From Casp-actino8 sp001510455 (GTDB lineage Bacteria > Actinomycetota > Acidimicrobiia > Acidimicrobiales > Ilumatobacteraceae): DNA of 64,000 nt. Within the stretch, counting starts at the first letter, position 1, and each line of letters begins with the position of its first letter. The notes under the pieces were generated by a model. The model was not told where the DNA came from. It saw nothing but the letters and a program-made list of their open reading frames with translations, and searched no databases. The translations under genes and the position numbers were made by a program. Location of the stretch: contig JAQCIK010000003.1 in assembly GCA_027592035.1 (NCBI GenBank), forward strand, positions 83,227-147,226. The letters run 5' to 3'. This document shows positions 1 through 8,129 of this stretch, in pieces.

Positions 1-2
1 TG

Positions 3-1385
3 CGTGAACTCCGAGCTTCGGGCTGGGTTTCCCGTCCGGTGAAAGAAGAGATGCGCCTCAATGCGGTGGCTCGTATCTCGGCCGGACAGCCGCTGTTCGA
101 AGGTGTGCTCGGCTACGAGGACACCGTCATGCCCCTCCTCGAGAATGCGATCCTCGCCGGACACGACGTGATCTTCCTGGGTGAGCGCGGTCAGGCCAAG
201 ACCCGCATGATTCGCAGCCTGACCGGACTTCTCGACGAGTGGATGCCCATCGTCGCCGGCAGCGAGATCAACGACGATCCCTACGAGCCGATTTCGAAAC
301 ACGCGCGTGATCTCGTGGCCGACCGCGGTGACGACACGCCGATCGCCTGGGTGCACCGAGACACGCGTTTCGGCGAGAAGTTGGCCACCCCCGACACGTC
401 GATCGCCGATCTGATCGGTGAAGTCGACCCGATCAAGGTGGCCGAGGGTCGCTATCTGAGTGACGAACTCACGCTCCATTACGGACTCGTTCCTCGCACC
501 AACCGCGGCATCTTCGCCATCAACGAGCTTCCCGATCTCTCCGAGCGCATCCAGGTCGGTCTGCTCAACGTTCTCGAGGAACGAGACGTTCAGATTCGCG
601 GCTACAAGATCCGCCTACCTCTCGACGTGTTGCTCGTCGCTTCGGCCAACCCCGAGGACTACACCAACCGCGGCCGCATCATCACGCCGCTGAAGGACCG
701 TTTCGGAAGTCAGATCCGCACGCACTATCCGCTCGATGCCGACACCGAAGTCGAGATCGTTCGCCAGGAAGCTCGTCCGCCGTCGGTGGGCGACATCACC
801 GTGGCGGTTCCGCACTACATGGAACGAGTGGTGGCCACGTTCAGCCAATTGGCTCGTAGTAGCAGCCAGGTCAACCAGCGCAGTGGTGTGAGCGTTCGTC
901 TCAGCGTGTCGAACTACGAGGTGATGGCGGCCAACGCACTTCGTCGCGGACTTCGAATCGGTGAGACCTACGTGGTGCCGCGTGTGTGCGATCTCGACGC
1001 CTTCGCCGCCGCGTCAGGTGGCAAGATCGAAGTCGAAGCTCTGGAGGACGGCCGAGAGGGTCAGGTCCTGCGCGATCTCGTGAAGTCGGCGGTACTCACG
1101 GTTTTCCGTGACACGGTGAGTCCCCAGTACTCGGTCGACATCGTGACTGCGTTCGAGGAGGGTGCCGTCGTGAGCACCGGTGAAGACGTCCCGTCGGCCA
1201 CTCAAGCCGCACTCGCCGATCAGATTCCGGCTCTGCAACCTGCCATCGGTGAACTCACGGGTGGTGACACGAGTGCGGCAGCGGTGGCGGCCGCCGTCGA
1301 GTTCGTCCTCGAGGGACTGCATCTGTCGAAGCGCCTCAACAAGGACGCGAGTTCGGTGTCGGGCGGCACGTACCGCGCCCGCTGA
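3..1385 (+). CDS. Magnesium-chelatase-like AAA+ ATPase (5' partial)
   Basis: The reading frame is open to the left window edge, so the true start probably lies just outside; a GTG at 39 is an internal possibility. Counted from that GTG, a Walker A motif GERGQAKT lies at residues 48-55, followed by a ChlI/MoxR-type Walker B (GIFAINELPDL) and the sensor-1 region SANPEDYTNRGR. The C-terminal part is the helical lid of AAA+ chelatase-like proteins. The family pairs with a von Willebrand factor A protein to remodel or metallate an unknown partner. The usual VWA partner is not downstream: the next gene is convergent, 15 bp away. This is not a chlorophyll gene by context. The family call is secure and the role is unknown. 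Confidence 0.85.
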   Translation, partial: RELRASGWVSRPVKEEMRLNAVARISAGQPLFEGVLGYEDTVMPLLENAILAGHDVIFLGERGQAKTRMIRSLTGLLDEWMPIVAGSEINDDPYEPISKHARDLVADRGDDTPIAWVHRDTRFGEKLATPDTSIADLIGEVDPIKVAEGRYLSDELTLHYGLVPRTNRGIFAINELPDLSERIQVGLLNVLEERDVQIRGYKIRLPLDVLLVASANPEDYTNRGRIITPLKDRFGSQIRTHYPLDADTEVEIVRQEARPPSVGDITVAVPHYMERVVATFSQLARSSSQVNQRSGVSVRLSVSNYEVMAANALRRGLRIGETYVVPRVCDLDAFAAASGGKIEVEALEDGREGQVLRDLVKSAVLTVFRDTVSPQYSVDIVTAFEEGAVVSTGEDVPSATQAALADQIPALQPAIGELTGGDTSAAAVAAAVEFVLEGLHLSKRLNKDASSVSGGTYRAR

Positions 1386-1400
1386 ATCGTCGAGCGACGG

Positions 1401-1760
1401 TCAGCTGCCGCGATTCTTCTCGATGGCGGCGATCAGTCGATCGGTCTCGCTTCGGTGTTCGTGCACCAGACGGACCAACCAGAAGCGCATGAAGCGAGCC
1501 ATCGAGTAGCGAATGAACAAGGCTGTTCCGGCGATCACGAGAGCGAGACCGATGAGAGTGCCCGTGGCCAGGAAGGCCACCTGATCTCCGAGATCGCTGG
1601 TACCACTGGCCTGAAAGCCACCGAGGACGGCGAGGACGACTCCGACGACGATCGCCAGCGCGCCGACGACGAGCAGGATTCGCTCACGGTCGCCCTTGGC
1701 CCCGCGCAGTTTCATCTCGCCGATCTCATCGGTGAAGGCCTGGACTCGATCCTCGTTCAT
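1401..1760 (-). CDS. Small two-helix membrane protein, unknown function
   Basis: A 119-residue protein that I do not recognise. It has a charged N-terminus, two hydrophobic segments at roughly residues 28-48 and 63-87, and a basic, charged C-terminal tail, so both ends are probably cytoplasmic. The ATG at 1760 was chosen because an AGGAGAGAGAAC ribosome site precedes it directly; the longer reading frame upstream runs into livF in another frame. It lies 67 bp after livF on the same strand and may be the last gene of the liv operon, but an inverted repeat (1780-1793) separates them. Confidence 0.7.
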   Translation of the reverse strand: MNEDRVQAFTDEIGEMKLRGAKGDRERILLVVGALAIVVGVVLAVLGGFQASGTSDLGDQVAFLATGTLIGLALVIAGTALFIRYSMARFMRFWLVRLVHEHRSETDRLIAAIEKNRGS

Positions 1761-1779
1761 GTTCTCTCTCCTGTGTGAT

Positions 1780-1793
1780 GCATCGAACGATGC
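1780..1793. repeat. 14-bp inverted repeat between livF and the small membrane protein gene
   Basis: The arms GCATCG and CGATGC are perfect complements with a two-base centre. No T-run follows on the minus strand. It could be a weak transcript hairpin after livF or a protein-binding dyad ahead of the next gene. The rest of the 1761-1827 gap shows nothing else clear. Confidence 0.4.
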
Positions 1794-1827
1794 GTCGTGC
1801 TGATGGACCAGATGATGTCCGTCTGGC

Positions 1828-2544
1828 TCATGTGTCGCTCCGGTCGCCGAGATATGCGCCGGCGAGTACATCTTCGCCGATCTCGTGGGCCGGACCGGAC
1901 ACCTGGACGATGCCGTGCGACAGAACGACCGCCCAGTCGGCCACGCCCAGAACGGTGCGGGCGAATTGTTCGACGACGAGCACCGACACACCCTCGGTGG
2001 CGATGCGGGCGACCTGTTCGTAGAGCTCACTCACGATCTTGGGGGCCAGACCCATCGACAACTCGTCGATGAGCAGAACGGCCGGGTCGACAGCGAGGGC
2101 GCGAGCGAGCGAGAGCATCTGTTGTTCGCCACCCGACATGGTGCCGGCCAACTGCGAACGTCGTTCGGCGAGTCGGGGGAACCGCGTGTAGGCGTCGTGT
2201 TCGATGCGATCGAGAGAGCGACCACTGAAGGTGGCCATCACGAGGTTCTCACGGACGGTGAGATTGGGGAAGATTCCTCGACCCTCGGGGATGGTGCACA
2301 CTCCGGCACGCGACAACGCATCGGCGGACGCGCCCGTCACGTCGCGTCCGGCCACCACGAGTTGACCCGACGCTGGGCGCAAGAGACCGCTCACCACTTT
2401 GATGGTCGTGCTCTTACCGGCCCCGTTCGGACCGAGAAGGGCCACGACCTGTCCGGTACCCACGTCGAACGACACGTCGTGCAGAACTTCGATCGCGCCG
2501 TAGCCGGCACGAATTCCTCGTAGTTCGAGAATCGGCCGGTTCAC
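1828..2544 (-). CDS. livF: LivF-type ABC transporter ATP-binding protein
   Basis: A 238-residue ATPase of the branched-chain amino acid (HAAT) importer family. Visible motifs are Walker A GPNGAGKST, signature MSGGEQQM, and Walker B VLLIDELS with the LivF-typical SMGLAP. The start is GTG at 2544, whose GTGA overlaps the livG stop; the longer upstream frame is a shadow of livG. It energises import with LivG through the fused LivH-LivM permease. HAAT importers also carry amides, urea and aromatic or other organic acids, so the substrate cannot be read from the sequence. The position next to steroid-type thiolases hints at a catabolic substrate. Confidence 0.93.
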   Translation of the reverse strand: MNRPILELRGIRAGYGAIEVLHDVSFDVGTGQVVALLGPNGAGKSTTIKVVSGLLRPASGQLVVAGRDVTGASADALSRAGVCTIPEGRGIFPNLTVRENLVMATFSGRSLDRIEHDAYTRFPRLAERRSQLAGTMSGGEQQMLSLARALAVDPAVLLIDELSMGLAPKIVSELYEQVARIATEGVSVLVVEQFARTVLGVADWAVVLSHGIVQVSGPAHEIGEDVLAGAYLGDRSDT

Positions 2545-3248
2545 GACGCCCCCAGATAGGCCTCGAGGACGCGTGCGTCCTGGCGGATCTCGGTCGGGGA
2601 TCCTTCGGCGATCACGACGCCGAGATCGAGGACGAAGATGTGGTCGCACACGCGCATCACGAGGTCCATGTCGTGTTCGACGAGGAGGACGCCGAGCCCT
2701 TCGTCGGCGAGTGAGCGCAGGAGGTGTCCGAGGTGTTCGCTCTCGATGTCGGAGAGGCCCGATGCCGGCTCGTCGAGCAACAGCAGTTTGGGCTTGGTGG
2801 CGAGTGCGCGAGCGATTTCGACCAGTCGAGCCGATCCGGTGGGGAGGTCGCCGGCGATTCGGTCGGCGACGTCGGCCAGACCGACACGCGCGATCAACTT
2901 CTCAACCGTCGACGTCACGTTGGTGAGCATGGCGAGCTCGGCGGCGACGCGAATGTTGTCGCGAACCGTGAGTGACGAGAAGAGTTCGAGTCGTTGGAAG
3001 GTACGGGCCACACCGCGCTGGGCCCGTTTGTGCGGTGCCAGACGGGTCACGTCCTCGCCGTCGATACTCACCGAACCGGCCGTCGGCTCCTGGATTCCGC
3101 TGATCACGTTGAACAACGTGGTCTTGCCGGCTCCGTTCGGGCCGATCAGGCCGGTGACCTGTCCGGCCCGAGCCATGAGGGTGGCCCCGCTCACGGCCAT
3201 CACACCACCGAAACGAACCATGACCTGGTCGACGTAGAGGAGAGACAT
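2541..3248 (-). CDS. livG: LivG-type ABC transporter ATP-binding protein
   Basis: A 235-residue ATPase with Walker A GPNGAGKTT, a LivG-type Q-loop region (GVARTFQRLELF), and Walker B LLLLDEPASGLS. The signature segment reads LPTGSARLVEIARAL, so the canonical LSGGQ is changed to PTGSA; such degenerate signatures occur in LivG proteins, since the partner ATPase LivF carries SGGE. The ATG at 3248 shares its A with the TGA stop of the upstream permease (TGATG), implying translational coupling. It forms the nucleotide-binding heterodimer with LivF. Confidence 0.92.
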   Translation of the reverse strand: MSLLYVDQVMVRFGGVMAVSGATLMARAGQVTGLIGPNGAGKTTLFNVISGIQEPTAGSVSIDGEDVTRLAPHKRAQRGVARTFQRLELFSSLTVRDNIRVAAELAMLTNVTSTVEKLIARVGLADVADRIAGDLPTGSARLVEIARALATKPKLLLLDEPASGLSDIESEHLGHLLRSLADEGLGVLLVEHDMDLVMRVCDHIFVLDLGVVIAEGSPTEIRQDARVLEAYLGAS

Positions 3249-5524
3249 CAGATACTCACCCGCAGTTCTCGTTCGGCTCGCTCGATCTCGTCACCGGTGA
3301 AGGACCGGTCGAGTCCGAGTACGTCGGGGGAGTCCTTGTGAACGCGCGGTTCGTTCTCGATCATTCGTTGAGCACCGAGGCCGATGACGGCCACCAGGAT
3401 GATGACGGCGATCAATCGTTGACCGGTCACGTCGAGCGCCGTGCCCCAGTCGACGGCCCCGCACAGCACGAGTCCGGCGACCAGATACACGATCGTGCTC
3501 GCCCGTCGAGCCGGGTGTGTGGAGTCGGCGATGGCGGCGAGGTTGGGAGTGACGGCCAGGAACCACACCACGCCGGTCACGAAGAACGACCAGTGTGACA
3601 GAACATCGGCCGCCGCGAGCGCCCAGATCGCCACTGCTCCGATGCCGGCGAAGGAAATCAGGCCCCATCGATTCTGCAGGGATCGGAAAGATTCGGCGGT
3701 CTGCAGTGCGGCACCGTTCGGATTGCGACCGAGGGTGATGCCGATCGTTCCGGGGAGCACCTTGGCGAGGTTCTTCAGCGATGGGACGACACTCGCGAGG
3801 ATCGAGTTACCACCGAGCAGGATTCCACCGAAGAATGCGCCACCGACGGTTCCGACGCCACCGACGACGGCCAGCAGGACGACGGGCAGGCTCTGGGTGA
3901 AGTCGTAGTGCTGCGGACTGACCTTGTCGCCGGCGAGTGCACCGGCGCAGGCACCGATACCCGCCGACATGGCGAAAGCGACGACCTTGGTGCGCGTGAG
4001 GTTCATGCCGAGCGTGGCGGCGGCGGCCGGGGAGTCCTTCAGAGCGATGAACCGACGACCGAGTCGACTCCGACGTACCGCGACCACGAGCAGACCGAGG
4101 ATCGAGAAGGCGACCGACGCCAGAATCAATCGGGACCGCGGCGAGCCGATCTCGACGAATGGAACGTCGAGAACCGGAACCGCGATGTTGCCGGTCTGGA
4201 AGGTCTGACGTTGGTTGAACACCAGTTTCGACACGAGAACGGCGAAGGCGGCGGTGCTGAGGGCGAGATAGATGCCGGTCAGTCGCAAGGCCGGTAGAGC
4301 GACGATCGCTCCGACGACGGCGACGATCAGGATCGCCACCACGAAGGCCAGCAGGTTTCCGTTGCCGGGCAGTTTGGCCATGGCGATGGCGCCCAGACCG
4401 GCGAAGGTGAGAGGCGCGAGCGACATCTGCCCGGCGTAACCCGTGAGGGGTACGAGCGAGAGAGCAACGATCGCAAAGGTGAAACCGTTGAGCAGCAACA
4501 GCGTGTTGGCTCGAGTCAGCATTCCGGAGATTCCGACCGTGATCACGATGAGGGTGACTGCGCCGAGGATGGCCGTGCTCCACTGCGGAACTCGCGACTC
4601 CTCTCGGAACCGCGTCACGCCGGCTCGCAGTCGTGACTGCGGACGGGCGAGAAGGGCGACGAAGAGAATGATCGTCGGGATCGACGCTCGCACTCCCGAC
4701 AGCGAGAAGCCGAAGAACGACTGCGGGAACCACGACGAATCGGAGTAGGCGAGGTAGTAAGCGTCGAGAAGTCCGAGCAGTGCGGCACCGAAGAAGGTGA
4801 GTGGCAGGTTCTTGAGCCGTCCGATGATCGCGGCTGCGTAGGCGTTGATCACGAGAAGAACCAGCGGTTCGATGTTGAGCTGCTGTTCGCCGGCCAGAAG
4901 GATCCCGGCCAGTGCTGCGAGTGACGCGCTGATCGCCCAGGCGAACATCGAGACTCGATCGGGGCGAGCGCCGTTCAGCTCGGTGAGACTGCGATCGTCG
5001 ACGACGGCACGCATGGCCACACCCATGCGTGTCTTGTAGAGAACGATGCGCAAGACGATCGCCACCAGAATCGCGCAACCGAACGTGATGATCCGGTGCC
5101 ACGACACGTTGATGCCACCGATCGCGACGCTGTTGCCCTCGAAGAACTTGAGAAATGCTTCTCGACTCGAATCACTCGGCCAGATCCAGTTGGCGAGGCC
5201 GATCATGAAGGCGAACAACGCCACCGTGACCGACAATCGCACGACTTCGGTGGTTCCCTGCAGGCCACGCATCACCACACGTTCGGTGAGGATGCCGAAC
5301 AACGGTGCGAGGACGAACAGCGTGAGGAACAGCGCGATCGGCGCCGGGAGGTCCCAGTCGAAGCGCAACTGCCAGTACGTGAACGCGGCGAGCATGCCGG
5401 TCGCGCCGTGAGCAAGATTGAAGATGCCCGACGTCGTGTACGTGACGACGAGTCCGCTGGCCACCACCGCGTAGATCGCGCCGGTCGACAGACCGATGAT
5501 GGTGAAGGTCAGCAGTTCCTGCAC
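3248..5524 (-). CDS. Fused LivH-LivM ABC transporter permease
   Basis: A 758-residue membrane protein. Residues about 1-300 match LivH (opening TIIGLSTGAIYAVVASGLV and the NLAHGATGMLAAF motif), and about 310-640 match LivM (LTGYAGQMSLAPLTFAGLGA, a membrane segment with the EAA-like loop RRSRLGRRFIALKDSPAAA). A further hydrophobic stretch and a charged tail follow. HAAT importers usually encode LivH and LivM as two proteins of about 300 residues each; here they are one chain. It lies 39 bp after the binding-protein gene and overlaps livG by one base. One complete transporter is thus encoded between 1.8 and 7.1 kb. Confidence 0.9.
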   Translation of the reverse strand: MQELLTFTIIGLSTGAIYAVVASGLVVTYTTSGIFNLAHGATGMLAAFTYWQLRFDWDLPAPIALFLTLFVLAPLFGILTERVVMRGLQGTTEVVRLSVTVALFAFMIGLANWIWPSDSSREAFLKFFEGNSVAIGGINVSWHRIITFGCAILVAIVLRIVLYKTRMGVAMRAVVDDRSLTELNGARPDRVSMFAWAISASLAALAGILLAGEQQLNIEPLVLLVINAYAAAIIGRLKNLPLTFFGAALLGLLDAYYLAYSDSSWFPQSFFGFSLSGVRASIPTIILFVALLARPQSRLRAGVTRFREESRVPQWSTAILGAVTLIVITVGISGMLTRANTLLLLNGFTFAIVALSLVPLTGYAGQMSLAPLTFAGLGAIAMAKLPGNGNLLAFVVAILIVAVVGAIVALPALRLTGIYLALSTAAFAVLVSKLVFNQRQTFQTGNIAVPVLDVPFVEIGSPRSRLILASVAFSILGLLVVAVRRSRLGRRFIALKDSPAAAATLGMNLTRTKVVAFAMSAGIGACAGALAGDKVSPQHYDFTQSLPVVLLAVVGGVGTVGGAFFGGILLGGNSILASVVPSLKNLAKVLPGTIGITLGRNPNGAALQTAESFRSLQNRWGLISFAGIGAVAIWALAAADVLSHWSFFVTGVVWFLAVTPNLAAIADSTHPARRASTIVYLVAGLVLCGAVDWGTALDVTGQRLIAVIILVAVIGLGAQRMIENEPRVHKDSPDVLGLDRSFTGDEIERAERELRVSI

Positions 5525-5541
5525 GCAGGGTCTCCGTTCAG

Positions 5542-5571
5542 CCGGTCAGTTCTTCGCGACCGGTCAGTTCT
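5542..5571. repeat. 18-bp tandem duplication at the livK 3' end
   Basis: CCGGTCAGTTCT occurs at 5542-5553 and again at 5560-5571, with similar flanks. On the coding (minus) strand the duplicated unit contains the stop codon of the binding-protein gene, so a second in-frame TGA follows six codons later. Confidence 0.6.
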
Positions 5572-7054
5572 CGCGAGTCGGATCGATGCCCTGGGTCGTG
5601 TCACCGAAGTCGCCGGCGAGCTCGGCGATGCCTGGATCGTCGCAGTGCCATCCGCCCCCGTTGTCGTCGGCGCTACCGAGTTGCGGGAAGACCCGGACCC
5701 ATTCACCGTTGTCGATCCCCATGATGATTCCGCACTCGGGTGGCAGACCCTCGGCCGGGTTCGACTCGGTGTGCAAGCCACCCGCGTTCCACGACGTGAT
5801 GGTCTTGGCAGCAGCGAGGACGCACTCACGCTCGAGAACGTTGTTGTTCGAGTCGAGGCACTTGTTGGCCGCCGTGGCGAAGAGCAGGTAGGCCGACGTG
5901 GCCTGCAGACCCAGGCCGGCGATACGACCGTTCGGATTGTGGGCCGCCATCATGTCGAGATACGACCGCATGCCCGGGAATCGGTCGGCCTCTTCGAACG
6001 GTGCGTAGGCCGTACGAACACGGAACCCCTCGGTCGCCGTTGAGTTGCCCTCGGCCACCATCTGCTCGGTGTAGTGGTTGGCATCGGCGAAAACCAGTTC
6101 GGGGACGTAGCCGACCTCGCGCATGGCCTTGTAGAGAAGGATCAGGTTGCCGGGTTCGCCCACGAAAGCCATCGCCGAGACGTCGCCGTCCTTCAACTTC
6201 TGAGCGAACGGCACCCAGTTGGCTTCACCGGTGGGTGAGTAGGCGATCATCTGCGTCACTTCGTAACCGCCGACCGCTTCCATGCCGGCCGCGATCTGAT
6301 CGGCGTTGATCTTGGTGATCGTGACGTCGGAGTACACGATGGCCGTGTTCTTCACGGCATCGGGGTACGTCTCGGCGCCCCACTTCAACCAACCGATCGG
6401 CTTCACGTACGCCGGGTTGGGAAGGGGCTGCACCTTGCCGTTGCCCTCGGCGGCCGCCGTCGACACCGCGTAGCCGGGAACGCTCACCATGCCGCATTCG
6501 TGGAAGCGGGGGTACATCTGATCGTCGAAAACCCAGCCACCACCGACCATGGCGAACACCTCGGCACAGGCTTGCTCGATCGCGGCCGGAACGTTGAAGA
6601 GTTTGCCGTCGAGGTCGACCACGTCGATCTGCAGTCCGCGGATTCCACCTTGTTCGTTGCACCAACCGGCGAAGGCCTTGGCGGCGTCGAGCATCTCGAT
6701 GGTGAGGCCGGGGGCACCCTCGTAACCGTGATCGTTCTGCGTACCGAGCTTCAGAGTGCTGCCGCCGTTCTGGCCGTCGGCGATGGTGGGTACTCCGGCG
6801 TCGGTGGCCGGACCACATGGACTCTCCAACGTTCCGAACATGGGAACGGCCGGCGCCTCGGTGGCCGGCGGAGCCTCGGAGTCCGAGGGTGCCGATGTTT
6901 CGGCTGGTGCTTCGGTGGCCGGGGCCGCAGTCGGGGCGGTGTCGTCGCTCTCGCGATTCGAGCACGCCACGGTGATCGAGAGAAGTGCTCCCAACGCAAT
7001 AACGGAGCGGAGTCGACGACGTGATGATGCGGTCGAGAGTGCGACTGCTTGCAT
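5564..7054 (-). CDS. LivK-type substrate-binding lipoprotein
   Basis: A 496-residue binding protein. An arginine-rich N-region, a hydrophobic helix and the lipobox SITVAC (acylated Cys31) mark an exported lipoprotein. An Ala/Pro/Thr/Glu-rich linker follows to about residue 75, then a periplasmic-binding-protein type I domain (FAGWCNEQGGIRG, SDVTITK, AMAFVGEPGN). The ATG at 7054 has an AGAGGGGGAATC ribosome site. It is the first gene of the minus-strand liv unit. A paralogue lies at 23154-24659. LivK-like proteins bind amino acids, amides or aromatic acids; the ligand is not predictable here. A 7+7 bp inverted repeat lies in its leader. Confidence 0.9.
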   Translation of the reverse strand: MQAVALSTASSRRRLRSVIALGALLSITVACSNRESDDTAPTAAPATEAPAETSAPSDSEAPPATEAPAVPMFGTLESPCGPATDAGVPTIADGQNGGSTLKLGTQNDHGYEGAPGLTIEMLDAAKAFAGWCNEQGGIRGLQIDVVDLDGKLFNVPAAIEQACAEVFAMVGGGWVFDDQMYPRFHECGMVSVPGYAVSTAAAEGNGKVQPLPNPAYVKPIGWLKWGAETYPDAVKNTAIVYSDVTITKINADQIAAGMEAVGGYEVTQMIAYSPTGEANWVPFAQKLKDGDVSAMAFVGEPGNLILLYKAMREVGYVPELVFADANHYTEQMVAEGNSTATEGFRVRTAYAPFEEADRFPGMRSYLDMMAAHNPNGRIAGLGLQATSAYLLFATAANKCLDSNNNVLERECVLAAAKTITSWNAGGLHTESNPAEGLPPECGIIMGIDNGEWVRVFPQLGSADDNGGGWHCDDPGIAELAGDFGDTTQGIDPTREN

Positions 7055-7073
7055 GATTCCCCCTCTGTCGGTT

Positions 7074-7091
7074 GCGACGCCCCCGCGTCGC
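7074..7091. promoter_or_regulatory. Inverted repeat in the divergent livK / DUF35 promoter region
   Basis: The arms GCGACGC (7074-7080) and GCGTCGC (7085-7091) are perfect complements around CCCC. The repeat lies 20-37 bases upstream of the binding-protein ATG, so it may be an operator or a 5' leader hairpin. The surrounding 7055-7161 gap must hold both divergent promoters; I could not assign clear -10 boxes. Confidence 0.4.
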
Positions 7092-7161
7092 CCGGTCGTG
7101 CAGTCGACACTAGCAATGTCGGGTGTGTCCGAGTCAGAGGACTTCTGCTACGAATGGTGGG

Positions 7162-7635
7162 GTGTCCGGAGCATCTATCGGATCCCTCCACGGAGACTCC
7201 TTCGTCGCACCTCTCGAAGTTGCCTATCCCTACAGTCGAACCGTCGGAACGGCCCTGTCCCGTTTCTTCACGTCGCTGAAGGAAGGTCGACTCGAGGGAA
7301 CGAAGGGGAGCGATGGTCGGGTCTACTTCCCACCAGCCGAATTCGACCCCGAGACCGGTGATCAGCTCACCGAGTGGGTGACTCTTCCCGAGACGGGGCG
7401 AGTCGTCACCTGGGCCTGGCAATCCACGCCGGCGCCCGACCAGCCACTCGATCACCCGTTCGCTTGGGCACTGATCACTCTCGACGGAGCCGACGTGCCG
7501 TTGTTGCACGCGGTCGACGCACGATCGATCGACGCCATGGCCACCGGGATGGCCGTGAAGGTTCGTTGGGCCGCCGAACGTGGCAACGGAATCACCGACA
7601 TCGCCTGTTTCGAACCGATCGGAGGTGCGTCATGA
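7162..7635 (+). CDS. DUF35-type OB-fold protein (acyl-CoA-associated)
   Basis: A 157-residue protein of the OB-fold/DUF35 group that accompanies thiolase-like proteins. Features are EVAYPYSRTVG near the N-terminus, GSDGRVYFPPAEFDP in the middle and an OB beta-barrel C-terminal half. It lacks the cysteine pairs of the zinc ribbon seen in the next gene. The start is uncertain: GTG 7162 is used, while an earlier in-frame GTG at 7123 has a weak -10-like TAGCAA six bases before it. The stop overlaps the next gene (ATGA). It is first in a four-gene unit with two Ltp proteins, like Rv3521 next to ltp4-ltp3 in M. tuberculosis. It probably scaffolds or gates the thiolase-like partner. Confidence 0.8.
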   Translation: MSGASIGSLHGDSFVAPLEVAYPYSRTVGTALSRFFTSLKEGRLEGTKGSDGRVYFPPAEFDPETGDQLTEWVTLPETGRVVTWAWQSTPAPDQPLDHPFAWALITLDGADVPLLHAVDARSIDAMATGMAVKVRWAAERGNGITDIACFEPIGGAS

Positions 7636-8129
7636 GCGAGGCCGACGGCATCGTGCGACTGCGCCAACCCATCGGAGTCGAGTACTCCTGGTCAGCCGGC
7701 CCGAATGCGACGAGTCACTTGTCGGGTCTCATGAACGGCAAGTTGATCGGCAAGCGTTGCCCGAGTTGCACACTCGTGTACTTCCCGCCACGCAACGGAG
7801 TGTGTCCGAAGTGCGCGGCCATTCTCGCCGAGGACGTCGAGGTCGGGCCGAAGGGAACCATTTCCACGTTCTGTGTGGTGAACGTTCCGTTCCTCGGCCA
7901 GAAGGTGAAGATTCCGTACGTCGCGGCGCAGATCGTTCTCGACGGTGCCGACATCTCGATGCAACACCTCATCCAGGAGTGCGAAGCTGATGAGGTTCGA
8001 ATCGGTATGCGTGTCGAGCCGGTGTGGAAGGACCGCTCGGAATGGGGACCAACGCTCGAGAGCATCGCCCATTTCCGCCCCACAGGTGAGCCCGATGCGG
8101 CCCTCGGTTCGAAGGCGGGTGAGAGCTGA
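7632..8129 (+). CDS. DUF35 protein with zinc ribbon and OB fold
   Basis: A 165-residue protein. A zinc ribbon with Cys43, Cys46, Cys58 and Cys61 (KRCPSC and VCPKC) is followed by an OB-fold domain. DUF35 partners such as ChsH2 and Ltp2-associated domains channel acyl-CoA substrates in steroid side-chain breakdown. ATG 7632 overlaps the previous TGA, and its own TGA shares the A of the next ATG (8129), so the three genes are coupled. Here the two OB-fold modules are separate genes. Family call is firm; the exact partner is inferred from adjacency. Confidence 0.88.
   Translation: MSEADGIVRLRQPIGVEYSWSAGPNATSHLSGLMNGKLIGKRCPSCTLVYFPPRNGVCPKCAAILAEDVEVGPKGTISTFCVVNVPFLGQKVKIPYVAAQIVLDGADISMQHLIQECEADEVRIGMRVEPVWKDRSEWGPTLESIAHFRPTGEPDAALGSKAGES

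Noticed and set aside
3..1385. Chlorophyll-type magnesium chelatase subunit
   Set aside because: No other pigment genes are present and this ChlI-like family is common in non-photosynthetic actinobacteria.
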